A DNA stretch of 64,000 bases from Bog-756 sp963738545 (GTDB lineage Bacteria > Actinomycetota > Acidimicrobiia > Acidimicrobiales > RAAP-2), in the NCBI GenBank assembly GCA_963738545.1, contig CAVTXA010000002.1, forward strand, positions 413,022-477,021, read 5' to 3'. Of the stretch, positions 42,276 through 50,514 are shown piece after piece. The notes beneath the pieces were generated by a model. It was not told the DNA's origin, did no database searches, and was given only the letters and a program-made list of their open reading frames with translations. A program made the translations under genes and the position numbers. Position 1 is the stretch's first letter; each line of letters opens with the position of its first letter.

Positions 42276-43763
42276 ATGGTGAGCCCTCAACCTCCCGATG
42301 AGGGCCGGTCTGATCCGACGAGCCCAACCGGTGCGTTGCCCACTGGCGACCCCGGCCCGAAGGAATCGAGCGTCGAAACCGGCGGCGAGCAATCGACCAT
42401 CGAAACCGGAGATCCGACCCCGGTCGTCGTCCCCGGGACCAGGGCGGAAACTCACCTCGAGCAACCCGAGTTCGGCTTCCCTGAGCCCTTCTGGCGATGG
42501 GTGGCGGCGCACCGCCCCCCTGGTCTACCGAGGGGAGCGGCGTGGAGGAGTCCGATCAGGGGGCCGTGGCTCACCTCGATCTTCGGCTTCCTGCTGCTGA
42601 TCTCCATGCCGCTGGTCATCATCACCGGACTGCTCGACTACATCGCCTACGGGCCCCAGTTCCACCAGGCCTTCCCCGTCCATGTCGGCTTCCTCCACCT
42701 GCCCTTCTTCGCGTGGCCCAACCGGCCGGCGTGGTTGTTCCAGCTCACCGAAGGCATGCACGTCGGGCTCGGTCTGGTCCTGGTGCCCGTGGTGCTGGCC
42801 AAGCTGTGGTCGGTGATGCCAAAGCTGTTCGCCTGGCCTCCGGTCCGGTCGGCGGCCAACGCGCTCGAGCGACTGTCGCTGATCATGATCGTCGGCGGAA
42901 TCGTGTTCGAGATGGTGACGGGCATCTTGAACATCCAGTACGACTACATCTTCGGGTTCAGCTTCTACACCGCCCACTACTTCGGGGCCTGGATCTTCAT
43001 CCTGGGCTTTGTGGTGCATGTGGCCTTGAAGCTGCCCACCATGGTGCGAAGCCTTCGGTCCCGGTCGCTGGTGGCCGAGTTGAAGACCCCGCTGGCCGAT
43101 ACCCGACCGGAGCCGATGGACCCCGACGGGCTGGTGGCCCCCTCCCCGTCGAAACCCACCATCAGCCGACGGGGGGCGCTTGCCGTGGTCGGCGGCGGCT
43201 CACTCATGATCGCCGTGCTGACCGTGGGGCAGACCCTCGGGGGAGTGGCCCGCAGCGCCGCCTTGCTGCTCCCGAGGGGTCGTTCGTACGGTGACGGCCC
43301 GAACGACTTCCAAATCAACCGGACGGCCCAGGCAGCCTCCATCGACCCCGCCGCGACCGGATCGGCCTGGCAGCTCTCTCTGGTCGGTGGTACCCGGTCG
43401 GTGCTGGTGAGCCGGGAGTCGCTCCTGGCCATGGACCAGCACGCCGCCGATCTGCCCATTGCCTGCGTGGAGGGTTGGTCCACCACGCAGTCCTGGAGCG
43501 GCGTGCGACTGACCGATCTGGCCCGCTTGGCCGGGGTGACCAGACCCGGCGCCGCCCACGTGCAGTCGTTGGAGAAGGGCGGCGCCTTCGCGCACGCCTG
43601 GTTGCAGCCCAATCAGGTGTCGGACCCCGACGCCCTGCTGGCCCTGCACGTCAACGGCGTGGACCTCTCGATGGATCACGGCTTCCCGGCCCGGATCATC
43701 ATTCCCGCGCTGCCCGGTGTTCACTGCACCAAGTGGGTGGCCTCCATCGAGTTCGTGGAGTGA
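42276..43763 (+). CDS. fusion of cytochrome b membrane domain and exported molybdopterin domain
   Basis: ATG 42276 gives 495 residues (GTG 42279 is an alternative). Residues 1-90 are a Pro/Glu-rich cytoplasmic tail. Residues 100-255 form four helices with candidate haem histidines in FHQAFPVHVGFLH, TEGMHVGLGLVLVP and FYTAHYFGAWIFI. A linker leads to ISRRGALAVVGGGSLMIAVL, a Tat-like twin-Arg helix, and then a sulfite-oxidase-fold domain with the Mo-ligand Cys in LPIACVEGWST and the end ALPGVHCTKWVASIEFVE. It is the one-chain equivalent of the split pair at 35826-37230. Substrate unknown. The next membrane gene starts 1 base after the stop. Confidence 0.85.
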   Translation: MVSPQPPDEGRSDPTSPTGALPTGDPGPKESSVETGGEQSTIETGDPTPVVVPGTRAETHLEQPEFGFPEPFWRWVAAHRPPGLPRGAAWRSPIRGPWLTSIFGFLLLISMPLVIITGLLDYIAYGPQFHQAFPVHVGFLHLPFFAWPNRPAWLFQLTEGMHVGLGLVLVPVVLAKLWSVMPKLFAWPPVRSAANALERLSLIMIVGGIVFEMVTGILNIQYDYIFGFSFYTAHYFGAWIFILGFVVHVALKLPTMVRSLRSRSLVAELKTPLADTRPEPMDPDGLVAPSPSKPTISRRGALAVVGGGSLMIAVLTVGQTLGGVARSAALLLPRGRSYGDGPNDFQINRTAQAASIDPAATGSAWQLSLVGGTRSVLVSRESLLAMDQHAADLPIACVEGWSTTQSWSGVRLTDLARLAGVTRPGAAHVQSLEKGGAFAHAWLQPNQVSDPDALLALHVNGVDLSMDHGFPARIIIPALPGVHCTKWVASIEFVE

Positions 43764-43764
43764 G

Positions 43765-44688
43765 ATGCACGAGTTGAGCGCCAGGTTCAAGCGCCTCTAT
43801 GGCGGCCATCCCCTGCATCTGGTGACGCTCCTGGCCTCGTTCGCCCTGGTCGGCTACGTGATCAGCGTCATGGGGACCAAGCAGCTGTGGAACTCCCGAG
43901 TCTGGTGGCAGTCCATCCTGGTGTGGTTCGTCGCGGCAATCCTCCTGCACGATCTCGTCCTGTTCCCGTGCTACGCGTTGGCCGACCGGTCCCTCGGCGC
44001 AGGGTGGCGCGCCGTCACCGGGCGCCTACCCGACCGGACACCTCGGGTGCCTCCGATCAACTACGTGCGTATCCCGGCCATGGCCAGCGGACTGTTGTTC
44101 TTGATGTTCCTCCCGGGCATCATCCGACAGGGCAAGGGCACGTACCACAACGCCACCGGCTTGACCCAGGCGCCATTCCTCGACCGGTGGATCCTGATCA
44201 CGGCGGCCCTGTTCGGGGTGAGTGCGGTCGCCTACGTGGTGAGGCTGCTCCTTCGTCCGTCGGGCCTCGCATCCCGGCGAACCCTCATCCAGAGAGGTGG
44301 ACGGTGTCGAACACCTCTGAACCCATGCTTGCCGACCCACCAGCGACTCTGGACCACCCAAACCGGCGGCGGCGGTCTGCTCCAGGATCGGAGACGGTTC
44401 GAGACCGACAGGTCGTCGAGCCCGATGTGCTCTATCGGCACGTCTCGGCCGGTCTTCCGAGCTGGATCTCCGACACCGAAGGGGTTCGCCGCCCGCTGCA
44501 CATCGCCCGGTGGATCGGCGGCTCGAACTCCACCCAGCAGGACCGGGAGGGGGACGAAGCCATTCTCGATCTCTGCCAGGCGCCGACCATCGATGTCGGG
44601 TGCGGCCCCGGGCGCTTCACCGCCGCCCTGGCTGCACGGGGCGTTCCCGTGCTGGGGGTGGACATTTCGGCCACGGCGGTGGCAATGA
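43765..44688 (+). CDS. membrane protein next to the fused Moco oxidoreductase
   Basis: ATG 43765 directly follows the fusion gene. Residues 1-175 hold about four helices (HLVTLLASFALVGYVISVM, WWQSILVWFVAAILLHDLVL, MASGLLFLMFLPGIIRQG, WILITAALFGVSAVAYVVRL). The remaining ~130 residues are read out of phase over the start of the methyltransferase gene and look non-natural (Thr/Arg/Ser-rich). The true end may be near 44300, with the stop lost by a frame change. The conserved position suggests a helper or anchor for the Moco enzyme. Confidence 0.55.
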   Translation: MHELSARFKRLYGGHPLHLVTLLASFALVGYVISVMGTKQLWNSRVWWQSILVWFVAAILLHDLVLFPCYALADRSLGAGWRAVTGRLPDRTPRVPPINYVRIPAMASGLLFLMFLPGIIRQGKGTYHNATGLTQAPFLDRWILITAALFGVSAVAYVVRLLLRPSGLASRRTLIQRGGRCRTPLNPCLPTHQRLWTTQTGGGGLLQDRRRFETDRSSSPMCSIGTSRPVFRAGSPTPKGFAARCTSPGGSAARTPPSRTGRGTKPFSISARRRPSMSGAAPGASPPPWLHGAFPCWGWTFRPRRWQ

Positions 44689-45056
44689 CCGAGCAACGGG
44701 GAGCACCGGCTCTTCAGGGCGATGTGTTCGAGGCCATGCCCGGAATCGGAACCTGGAAACGGGTGCTCCTGGCCGACGGCAACATCGGCATCGGAGGGGA
44801 CCCGATCAGAATGCTCCAGCGTGCCCGCCAGTTGCTCCACCCCTCCGGGTTGGTGGTGGCCGAGATCGACTCCCGCCAGACCGGCGTCTCCACCAGATTC
44901 CAGCGCTGGGAAACGCACCACCACGTGGGCCGGTGGTTCCCCTGGGCCCATGTCGGCAGCGACGCCGCCGAGGCCCTAGCCGCCTCCTCGGGTCTCGTGC
45001 TGCGCAGGACCGTGGAGCGGTGGGGTCGATGCATCGTGGCCATGAGCGTCGTGTGA
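44304..45056 (+). CDS. class I SAM-dependent methyltransferase
   Basis: GTG 44304 gives 250 residues; ATG 44325 or a later start is possible because the first ~40 residues have poor codon bias and overlap the preceding frame. The SAM fold is clear: PTIDVGCGPGRFTAALAARG near residue 95, VLGVDISATAVAMT and LLADGNIGIGGDPIRML. The C-terminal FPWAHVGSDAAEALAASSGL completes the Rossmann fold. The substrate is unknown. It lies between the Moco oxidoreductase and the Moco synthesis operon. Confidence 0.75.
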   Translation: MSNTSEPMLADPPATLDHPNRRRRSAPGSETVRDRQVVEPDVLYRHVSAGLPSWISDTEGVRRPLHIARWIGGSNSTQQDREGDEAILDLCQAPTIDVGCGPGRFTAALAARGVPVLGVDISATAVAMTEQRGAPALQGDVFEAMPGIGTWKRVLLADGNIGIGGDPIRMLQRARQLLHPSGLVVAEIDSRQTGVSTRFQRWETHHHVGRWFPWAHVGSDAAEALAASSGLVLRRTVERWGRCIVAMSVV

Positions 45057-45106
45057 GGGTGGCGCCCGCCACGCCCGTTCCCGACCCAGTCGGATAGCGT
45101 CGACCC

Positions 45107-45574
45107 ATGATGCTGGAGGCGAAAGTGCTCACGGTGTCGGATTCGGTGCAGGCCGGCACCCGCCCGGACCGGTCGGGCCCGGCGCTCGGGTCGTACCTGT
45201 CCGATCATGGCTTCGAGGTGATCGCCGTAGAGGCGGTCCCCGACGGGACCGAGTCCGTCAGCACTGCGCTTCACCGTCTGTCCGAGGGGTTCAGCGGCCT
45301 GGTGGTCACCACCGGCGGCACCGGGTTCTCCCCGACCGACCTCACCCCCGAGGGGACCCTGGCCGTGGTGGAGCGCCAGGCACCCGGTCTGGCCGAGGCG
45401 GTGAGGGCGTCCAGCCCACTCGGACGGCTGTCCCGGGGCGTGGCCGGCACGGTGGGGGCATGTCTGATCGTGAATCTGCCGGGGTCCGAAGCTGGCGCGA
45501 TCGAGTCGATCGATTCGGTCGTCGACGTCGTGCCCCACGCTCTCGAGCTCCTGGCCGGCGGCCACCCCCACTAG
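45107..45574 (+). CDS. moaB: molybdenum cofactor biosynthesis protein MoaB/MogA
   Basis: This protein adenylates molybdopterin before molybdate insertion. The product has 155 residues. KVLTVSDSVQAGTRPDRSGP is the MPT-binding start, VVTTGGTGFSPTDLTPEGTL the central TGGTG motif, and VNLPGSEAGAIESID the end. All fit MogA/MoaB. It is the first gene of the moa operon, starting 50 bases after the methyltransferase. Confidence 0.92.
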   Translation: MMLEAKVLTVSDSVQAGTRPDRSGPALGSYLSDHGFEVIAVEAVPDGTESVSTALHRLSEGFSGLVVTTGGTGFSPTDLTPEGTLAVVERQAPGLAEAVRASSPLGRLSRGVAGTVGACLIVNLPGSEAGAIESIDSVVDVVPHALELLAGGHPH

Positions 45575-45614
45575 TGGGAGGGAATCTCATGAGAGGGAAA
45601 TCCACGGTGTCGTT

Positions 45615-46097
45615 GTGGACGCCCTGATCGGACCACCACCGGCGGCGGAGGAGCGGGACTGGATCGCCGTCTCCGAACAGGTGCTCCCCACCGAACAGGC
45701 CATGGCCTGGGCATCGGGGCCGGCCACCGGCGCCATCGTCTGCTTCTGTGGCACGGTGCGTGACCATTCACCGGGCCGGCAATCGGTGACCTCGCTCGAG
45801 TACGAAGTGCATCCCGACCGAGCCGTCCCCCGTCTGATGGAGGTGGCGCGGTCGGCGCGGCGGCGGTGGCCGGCGATCGGTCGGCTGGCGTTGCTCCACC
45901 GGTCGGGCCTCCTGGCCGTCGGCGAAGTATCGGTGGTGGTCGTGGTGACCACCCCCCACCGTGCGGAGGCCTTCGATGCCGCCGAGTACTGCATCGACAC
46001 GCTGAAGCGCACGGTCCCGATCTGGAAGCGCGAGACCTGGTCCGGAGGGACGGACTGGAGTGCATGCACGCAGACGATCGAGGACGTCTCGACATGA
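45615..46097 (+). CDS. moaE: molybdopterin synthase catalytic subunit MoaE
   Basis: MoaE with MoaD adds sulfur to precursor Z to form molybdopterin. GTG 45615 gives 160 residues. FCGTVRDHSPGRQSVTSLEYEVHP is the typical first half; the late DTLKRTVPIWKRETWSGG carries the active-site lysines. Its stop overlaps moeA as ATGA, so their translation is coupled. Confidence 0.94.
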   Translation: MDALIGPPPAAEERDWIAVSEQVLPTEQAMAWASGPATGAIVCFCGTVRDHSPGRQSVTSLEYEVHPDRAVPRLMEVARSARRRWPAIGRLALLHRSGLLAVGEVSVVVVVTTPHRAEAFDAAEYCIDTLKRTVPIWKRETWSGGTDWSACTQTIEDVST

Positions 46098-47371
46098 TCG
46101 CGTTGACCGAGGCCCAGGCCTTCGTGCTCGATGCGTGCCCCCCGTTCAACCCCGGACGGGTCCTCTTGGACGAGGGCCTCGGACGCGTGGCCGCCGAGAC
46201 GGTCCTGGCCGTCGAGCCCGTTCCCCCGTTCGCCAACTCGTCGATGGACGGTTACGCCCTCCGGGCCACCGATACCGAGGGCGCCGGGGCCGGCGGCCGG
46301 GGCGTCCGGCTCGAGGTGGTCGGCACCATCCTGGCCGGGACGCCGCTCGGCGCACCCATCGGCCCCGGCCAGTCGGCCCGCATCATGACGGGTGCACCAC
46401 TTCCCGCCGGCGCCGACGCCGTGTGCATGCTCGAGGAGGTACGGGTCGAGCACGACGGGGCGACGGTGGTGATCGAGCGGACGGTTGAGGCCGGCGGCTT
46501 CGTCCGCCACACCGGTCAGGACGTTGCCTTGGGCGACACCGTCCTCGCCGAGGGATCGCTCCTTACCCCGGCCCGGATCGGTGTGCTCGCCTCCCAGGGC
46601 CGGACCGAAGTCCTCGTCTACCCCACGCCAAGGATCGGAGTCCTGTCCACCGGTGACGAACTGGTCTCAGGGTCTGGGCCCCTCGGTCCGGGGAAGATCC
46701 GGGACGCCAACCGACACACCCTCTTGGCGCAGGTCCGGAGCGAAGGGTGGGAACCGGTCGACCTGGGTGTCTGCGGGGATGACGAGGAGGCGCTGGGCGA
46801 TGTCCTCGATGGGGCACGAGACCGGTGCGACGCCGTCGTCACCAGCGGCGGGGTAAGCGTGGGTGACCTCGATGTGGTCAAGCTGGTCCTCCAGAAGCGG
46901 AGCGCCGGGACGATGAGGTGGATGCAGGTGGCCATCCGGCCGGCCAAGCCGTTCGCCTTCGGGCTCCTCGACGGGACAGGCATCCCGGTGTTCGGGCTCC
47001 CGGGCAATCCCGTCTCCGCCATGGTGAGCTTCGAACTGTTCGTTCGTCCGGCCGGACTCCGCATGGGTGGGCATGAGACGCTGGGCCGCCCAAGTGTCAT
47101 GGCGATCGCCGACGCGGACATGCGCAGGCGACCCGACGGGAAGACCCACTTCCTCCGTTCGGTAGCCTCGGTCGACGAGTATGGAGCCTGTCGCGTCCAC
47201 CCGCTGAGCGGACAGGAGTCCCACCAACTGAGCACCATGGCCGACGCCAACGGGCTCGCCGTTCTCCCCGATGGCGACGGGGTCCGGGCCGGCGGGCGGG
47301 TGCAGGTCATGCTCATCGATCCCGGTGCCCTCGCCGGTCCGGGATCACCGTCCCCGGCGGTGCCGACATGA
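46094..47371 (+). CDS. moeA: molybdopterin molybdotransferase MoeA
   Basis: MoeA inserts molybdate into adenylated molybdopterin. ATG 46094 overlaps the moaE stop; 425 residues. ANSSMDGYALRATD is the classic MoeA opening. GQSARIMTGAPLPAGADAV and RIGVLSTGDELVSGSG follow, then VTSGGVSVGDLDVVK and GLPGNPVSAMVSF. The C-terminal beta domain is complete. It overlaps moaA as ATGA. Confidence 0.95.
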   Translation: MIALTEAQAFVLDACPPFNPGRVLLDEGLGRVAAETVLAVEPVPPFANSSMDGYALRATDTEGAGAGGRGVRLEVVGTILAGTPLGAPIGPGQSARIMTGAPLPAGADAVCMLEEVRVEHDGATVVIERTVEAGGFVRHTGQDVALGDTVLAEGSLLTPARIGVLASQGRTEVLVYPTPRIGVLSTGDELVSGSGPLGPGKIRDANRHTLLAQVRSEGWEPVDLGVCGDDEEALGDVLDGARDRCDAVVTSGGVSVGDLDVVKLVLQKRSAGTMRWMQVAIRPAKPFAFGLLDGTGIPVFGLPGNPVSAMVSFELFVRPAGLRMGGHETLGRPSVMAIADADMRRRPDGKTHFLRSVASVDEYGACRVHPLSGQESHQLSTMADANGLAVLPDGDGVRAGGRVQVMLIDPGALAGPGSPSPAVPT

Positions 47372-48438
47372 CGGCGGTCCCGGTGGCGATCTCGGTAAGG
47401 ACGGGCCGTGCCGTGGAACCTCCGGCCGTCGAGAGGGATGACGTGCCCATTGTCGGGCCACTGGTTGACCGGTTCGGTCGGGTCCACGACGATCTGCGCA
47501 TCTCGGTGACCGACCGCTGCAACCTTCGTTGCACGTACTGCATGCCCGAGGAGGGAATGACCTTCCTGCCCCGGGCCGAGCTCCTGACGTTCGACGAGAT
47601 CGTCCGGGTGGCGTCGGTGGCCAGGGACCTCGGCGTGTCGTCGGTGCGGATCACCGGAGGCGAGCCCCTCGTGCGACGCGGGATCCCGGACCTGGTGGCG
47701 AGGTTGGCGGCTCTGGGTTTCGAGGACTTGGCCCTTACCACCAACGGGATGCTCCTGGCCGGCCAGGCCCGGGCGCTGGCCGAGTCCGGTCTCCACCGGG
47801 TGAATATCAGCTGTGACTCGCTCCGCCCCGATCGGTTCGCATCCATCCGGCGCCGGGGCGATCTGGCCACCGTCCTGGGCTCCATGGACGCGGCCGAGGA
47901 AGCGGGGCTGGGACCGGTCAAGGTCAACGTCGTCCTCATCCGCGACCGCAATGACGATGAGGTCCTCGACTTCGCCGCCTTCGCGCGAGCTACCGGCCGG
48001 ACGGTCCGGTTCATCGAGTACATGCCCCTCGATGCCGGGGGGACCTGGAACCGTGAGCAGCTGGTCCCGGGCGATGAGGTCTACCGGCGTATCGATGCCC
48101 GGTGGCCCTTGGAGCCGGAACCAACCGGGGTCGGGCCCGCACCGGCACAGTCATTCCGCTTCACCGACGGTGGCGGACAGGTCGGCCTCATTTCCAGCGT
48201 GACCCAGCCCTTTTGTGGCACATGCAATCGCCTCCGGCTCACCGCCGACGGCGCCATCAGGAACTGCCTGTTCTCCCACGACGAGCTCGACGCCCGTCAT
48301 CTGCTCCGCCACGGGGCTGAGGACGGGCGGGTGGCTCTCCTGCTCCGTCGGGCCGTTTGGGGCAAACGCCCCGGCCACGGCATCGACGAGCCGGGATTCC
48401 TCCGCCCCACCCGCTCCATGTCCATGATCGGCGGCTGA
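47368..48438 (+). CDS. moaA: GTP 3',8-cyclase MoaA
   Basis: MoaA is a radical-SAM enzyme that starts Moco synthesis from GTP. The product has 356 residues. The SAM cluster is in DRCNLRCTYCMPEEG (CxxxCxxC), with VRITGGEPLVRRGIPDLVAR after it. The second cluster is in FCGTCNRLRLTADG and the later NCLFS. The C-terminal Gly-Gly (SMSMIGG) needed for activity is kept. The start ATG 47368 overlaps the moeA stop. Confidence 0.96.
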   Translation: MTAVPVAISVRTGRAVEPPAVERDDVPIVGPLVDRFGRVHDDLRISVTDRCNLRCTYCMPEEGMTFLPRAELLTFDEIVRVASVARDLGVSSVRITGGEPLVRRGIPDLVARLAALGFEDLALTTNGMLLAGQARALAESGLHRVNISCDSLRPDRFASIRRRGDLATVLGSMDAAEEAGLGPVKVNVVLIRDRNDDEVLDFAAFARATGRTVRFIEYMPLDAGGTWNREQLVPGDEVYRRIDARWPLEPEPTGVGPAPAQSFRFTDGGGQVGLISSVTQPFCGTCNRLRLTADGAIRNCLFSHDELDARHLLRHGAEDGRVALLLRRAVWGKRPGHGIDEPGFLRPTRSMSMIGG

Positions 48439-48442
48439 GGTC

Positions 48443-48679
48443 ATGGTCACTCTGCGACTGTTCGGTCCCGCCCGTGTGGCCGCCGATGCGTCCTCGGTCC
48501 AGCTGGCCGGGCGGACCGTAGGTGCCGTCCTGGCCGCCGCCGAGGCCCGGTTCGGCCACGATCTGGCCGCGGTGGTGTCCTCCAGCAGCATCTGGGTGAA
48601 CGGCACCGCAGCCTCGCTGGATGACGACGTCGATGACACCGACGAGATATCGGTCATCCCTCCGGTCTCCGGCGGATGA
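48443..48679 (+). CDS. moaD: molybdopterin synthase sulfur carrier MoaD
   Basis: This small ubiquitin-like protein has 78 residues. Its C-terminus VIPPVSGG ends in the Gly-Gly that is activated and thiocarboxylated. The beta-grasp pattern (VTLRLFGPARVAADASSV ... SIWVNGTAASLDDD) is typical. It sits between moaA (4-base gap) and moaC (ATGA overlap), so stoichiometry is probably set by translation coupling. Confidence 0.93.
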   Translation: MVTLRLFGPARVAADASSVQLAGRTVGAVLAAAEARFGHDLAAVVSSSSIWVNGTAASLDDDVDDTDEISVIPPVSGG

Positions 48680-49197
48680 CCGGCCACCGGATCGCCCGCG
48701 CTGGCGAACCGTCCACCGGCCTCACGCACGTCGACGAGCACGGCAAGGCCCATATGGTCGATGTCACCGGAAAGCCGGAGACGTGCCGAATCGCCGAGGC
48801 CCGCTGCACGGTGCGCACGACGGCCGACGTGGCCGAACTGCTCGCCGACCCCCCCGAGGGCTCCGATCTCCTGGCCTCAGCTCGGTTCGCCGGGATCATG
48901 GCCGCCAAGCAGACAGCGGTGCTGATCCCGCTCTGTCACCCGATCCGGCTCGACGGCATCGACGTCGCCGTCCGGGCCATGCCCCACGGGTTCGCGGTGG
49001 GAGCCGTTGCCGCCATCATTGACAAGACCGGCGTGGAGATGGAGGCGCTCACGGCCTGCACCGCCGCTGCCCTCGTGCTGGTCCAGGCGCTGGCGGACAG
49101 GGACCCCTCGGTCGTCATCGACGATCTCACGCTGTGGCACAAGTCCGGTGGGAGGTCGGGAACCTGGGAACGCGGCGTCGACGGTGCGCCGCCGTGA
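48676..49197 (+). CDS. moaC: cyclic pyranopterin monophosphate synthase MoaC
   Basis: MoaC completes the precursor Z ring after MoaA. The product has 173 residues. LTHVDEHGKAHMVDVTGK is the opening; IPLCHPIRLDGIDV carries the His near the active site; DKTGVEMEALTACTAAALV and DLTLWHKSGGRSG close it. The start overlaps the moaD stop. It is the last gene of the moa operon. Confidence 0.95.
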   Translation: MTGHRIARAGEPSTGLTHVDEHGKAHMVDVTGKPETCRIAEARCTVRTTADVAELLADPPEGSDLLASARFAGIMAAKQTAVLIPLCHPIRLDGIDVAVRAMPHGFAVGAVAAIIDKTGVEMEALTACTAAALVLVQALADRDPSVVIDDLTLWHKSGGRSGTWERGVDGAPP

Positions 49198-49203
49198 TTC
49201 CAT

Positions 49204-49274
49204 CTTACAGCCGTAAGTGCAAGTCTTATTGGGAAAAAGACCAGAATTTGCCCTATCTATCGGGGATATACCCG
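49204..49274. promoter_or_regulatory. AT-rich control region with two small inverted repeats
   Basis: This 110-base gap between the moa operon and the regulator is markedly AT-richer than its surroundings. CTTAC-AGCC-GTAAG (49204-49217) could be a weak terminator for moaC. CGGG-GATATA-CCCG (49261-49274) lies 34 bases before the regulator ATG and could be its operator. TTGCAAGG and TAGAGT nearby may be promoter pieces. All are suggestions from shape. Confidence 0.35.
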
Positions 49275-49307
49275 GTGATTGCAAGGTTTGTCTTGTAGAG
49301 TCCTCCC

Positions 49308-49706
49308 ATGGCTCAGTACCGCCCCGGTCAACTCGCGGAGCTTCTCGGCGTCAGTGCGGACACGGTCCGCCGCTGGTGCGACGAGGGGCGGATGGAGACC
49401 GTGCGCTCGGAGGGCGGGCACCGCATGGTCGAGGGCAGTGAACTGGCTCGATTCGTCCGGGAGCAGGACGACGGCCATGTGCCTGACGAGCTGGCTTCCC
49501 GCTCGGCCCGCAACCGGTTCAGTGGCGTGGTGACACGTGTCGAGCGCGACAAGCTCACGGCCATCATCGAACTGCGGGCCGGTCGGTTCAGGGTGGTCTC
49601 CCTCCTGACGCGGGAGGCCGCCGACGCCCTCAAGCTGGAGGAGGGGGATCTGGCCACCGCCGTGGTCAAGTCCACCTCGGTGATGGTTGAGGTGACGCCG
49701 GCGTGA
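49308..49706 (+). CDS. HTH-TOBE molybdate-responsive regulator
   Basis: The product has 132 residues. Residues 3-50 form a MerR/excisionase-type winged HTH (YRPGQLAELLGVSADTVRRW, then CDEGRMETVRSEGGHRMV). Residues 68-130 form a single TOBE/Mop domain (RNRFSGVVTRVERDKLTAII, LKLEEGDLATAVVKSTSVMV) that binds molybdate or tungstate in other proteins. It overlaps modA (GTGA), so it probably senses molybdate and controls the modABC operon. It is much smaller than E. coli ModE and built from a different HTH. Confidence 0.88.
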   Translation: MAQYRPGQLAELLGVSADTVRRWCDEGRMETVRSEGGHRMVEGSELARFVREQDDGHVPDELASRSARNRFSGVVTRVERDKLTAIIELRAGRFRVVSLLTREAADALKLEEGDLATAVVKSTSVMVEVTPA

Positions 49707-50509
49707 CCGGCCCGGCCCACACGGTGCGTCGCTCCGGCGCCCTCGCCGCCTTGCTCCTGGGGATGGCCCTGGCTGTCGCGGCCTGCAGCAGCGCGTCTAG
49801 TTCGCCCACGACGACGACCGCCACATTGAACGGCTCGATCACCGTATCGGCGGCTTCGTCGCTGACCGGAGCGTTCGGGGAGCTGGAGACCACCTTCCAC
49901 GCCCTTCATCCCGGGGCCACCGTCGCGTTCAACTTCGGTTCATCGGGAGCGTTGGCCACCCAGATCCAACAGGGGGCACCGGCGGACGTCTTCGCCTCCG
50001 CCTCACCGGCCGACATGGCCACGGTGCAGCGGGCCGGTGACATCAGCGGCACACCGGTCATCTTCGCTCGCAATCGACTGGAGATCGTGGTGAAGCCGGG
50101 AAACCCGCTCGGGATCCACTCGCTCAACGACCTGACCAAGGCGGCGGTGGTAGCACTGTGCGTCACCACGGCCCCCTGCGGGTCAACCGCCCAACGGGCT
50201 TTGGCCAAGGCCCACGTGACGCTGCCGGTGGCCAAGGTGTCCCTGGGGCAGAACGTCGACGCCACCTTGGCTGAGGTGACCACCGGGGACGCCGACGCCG
50301 GTGTGGTCTACGTCACCAATGCCAAGACCGTCGGCACCCAGGGTGTCGGTGTCCCCATCACCCCAAGTCAGAACGTCACCACCAGCTACCCCATCGCAGT
50401 GGTCAAGGGCACGACCAACCGCACGGTGGCCCGAGCCTGGATCGCCTACGTGCTGGGACCCACCGGTCAGTCCGTACTACGACAGGCCAGCTTCCTCCCC
50501 GCTCGCTGA
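49703..50509 (+). CDS. modA: molybdate ABC transporter binding lipoprotein ModA
   Basis: ModA captures molybdate outside the membrane. GTG 49703 gives 268 residues. The lipobox is AVAACSS near residue 27, followed by a Ser/Thr linker. ITVSAASSLTGAFGELETTF is the oxyanion-binding opening, FNFGSSGALATQIQQGAPAD the second binding segment, and DAGVVYVTNAK the third. It overlaps the regulator at its 5' end and is 5 bases before modB. Confidence 0.94.
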   Translation: MTGPAHTVRRSGALAALLLGMALAVAACSSASSSPTTTTATLNGSITVSAASSLTGAFGELETTFHALHPGATVAFNFGSSGALATQIQQGAPADVFASASPADMATVQRAGDISGTPVIFARNRLEIVVKPGNPLGIHSLNDLTKAAVVALCVTTAPCGSTAQRALAKAHVTLPVAKVSLGQNVDATLAEVTTGDADAGVVYVTNAKTVGTQGVGVPITPSQNVTTSYPIAVVKGTTNRTVARAWIAYVLGPTGQSVLRQASFLPAR

Positions 50510-50514
50510 GATCA

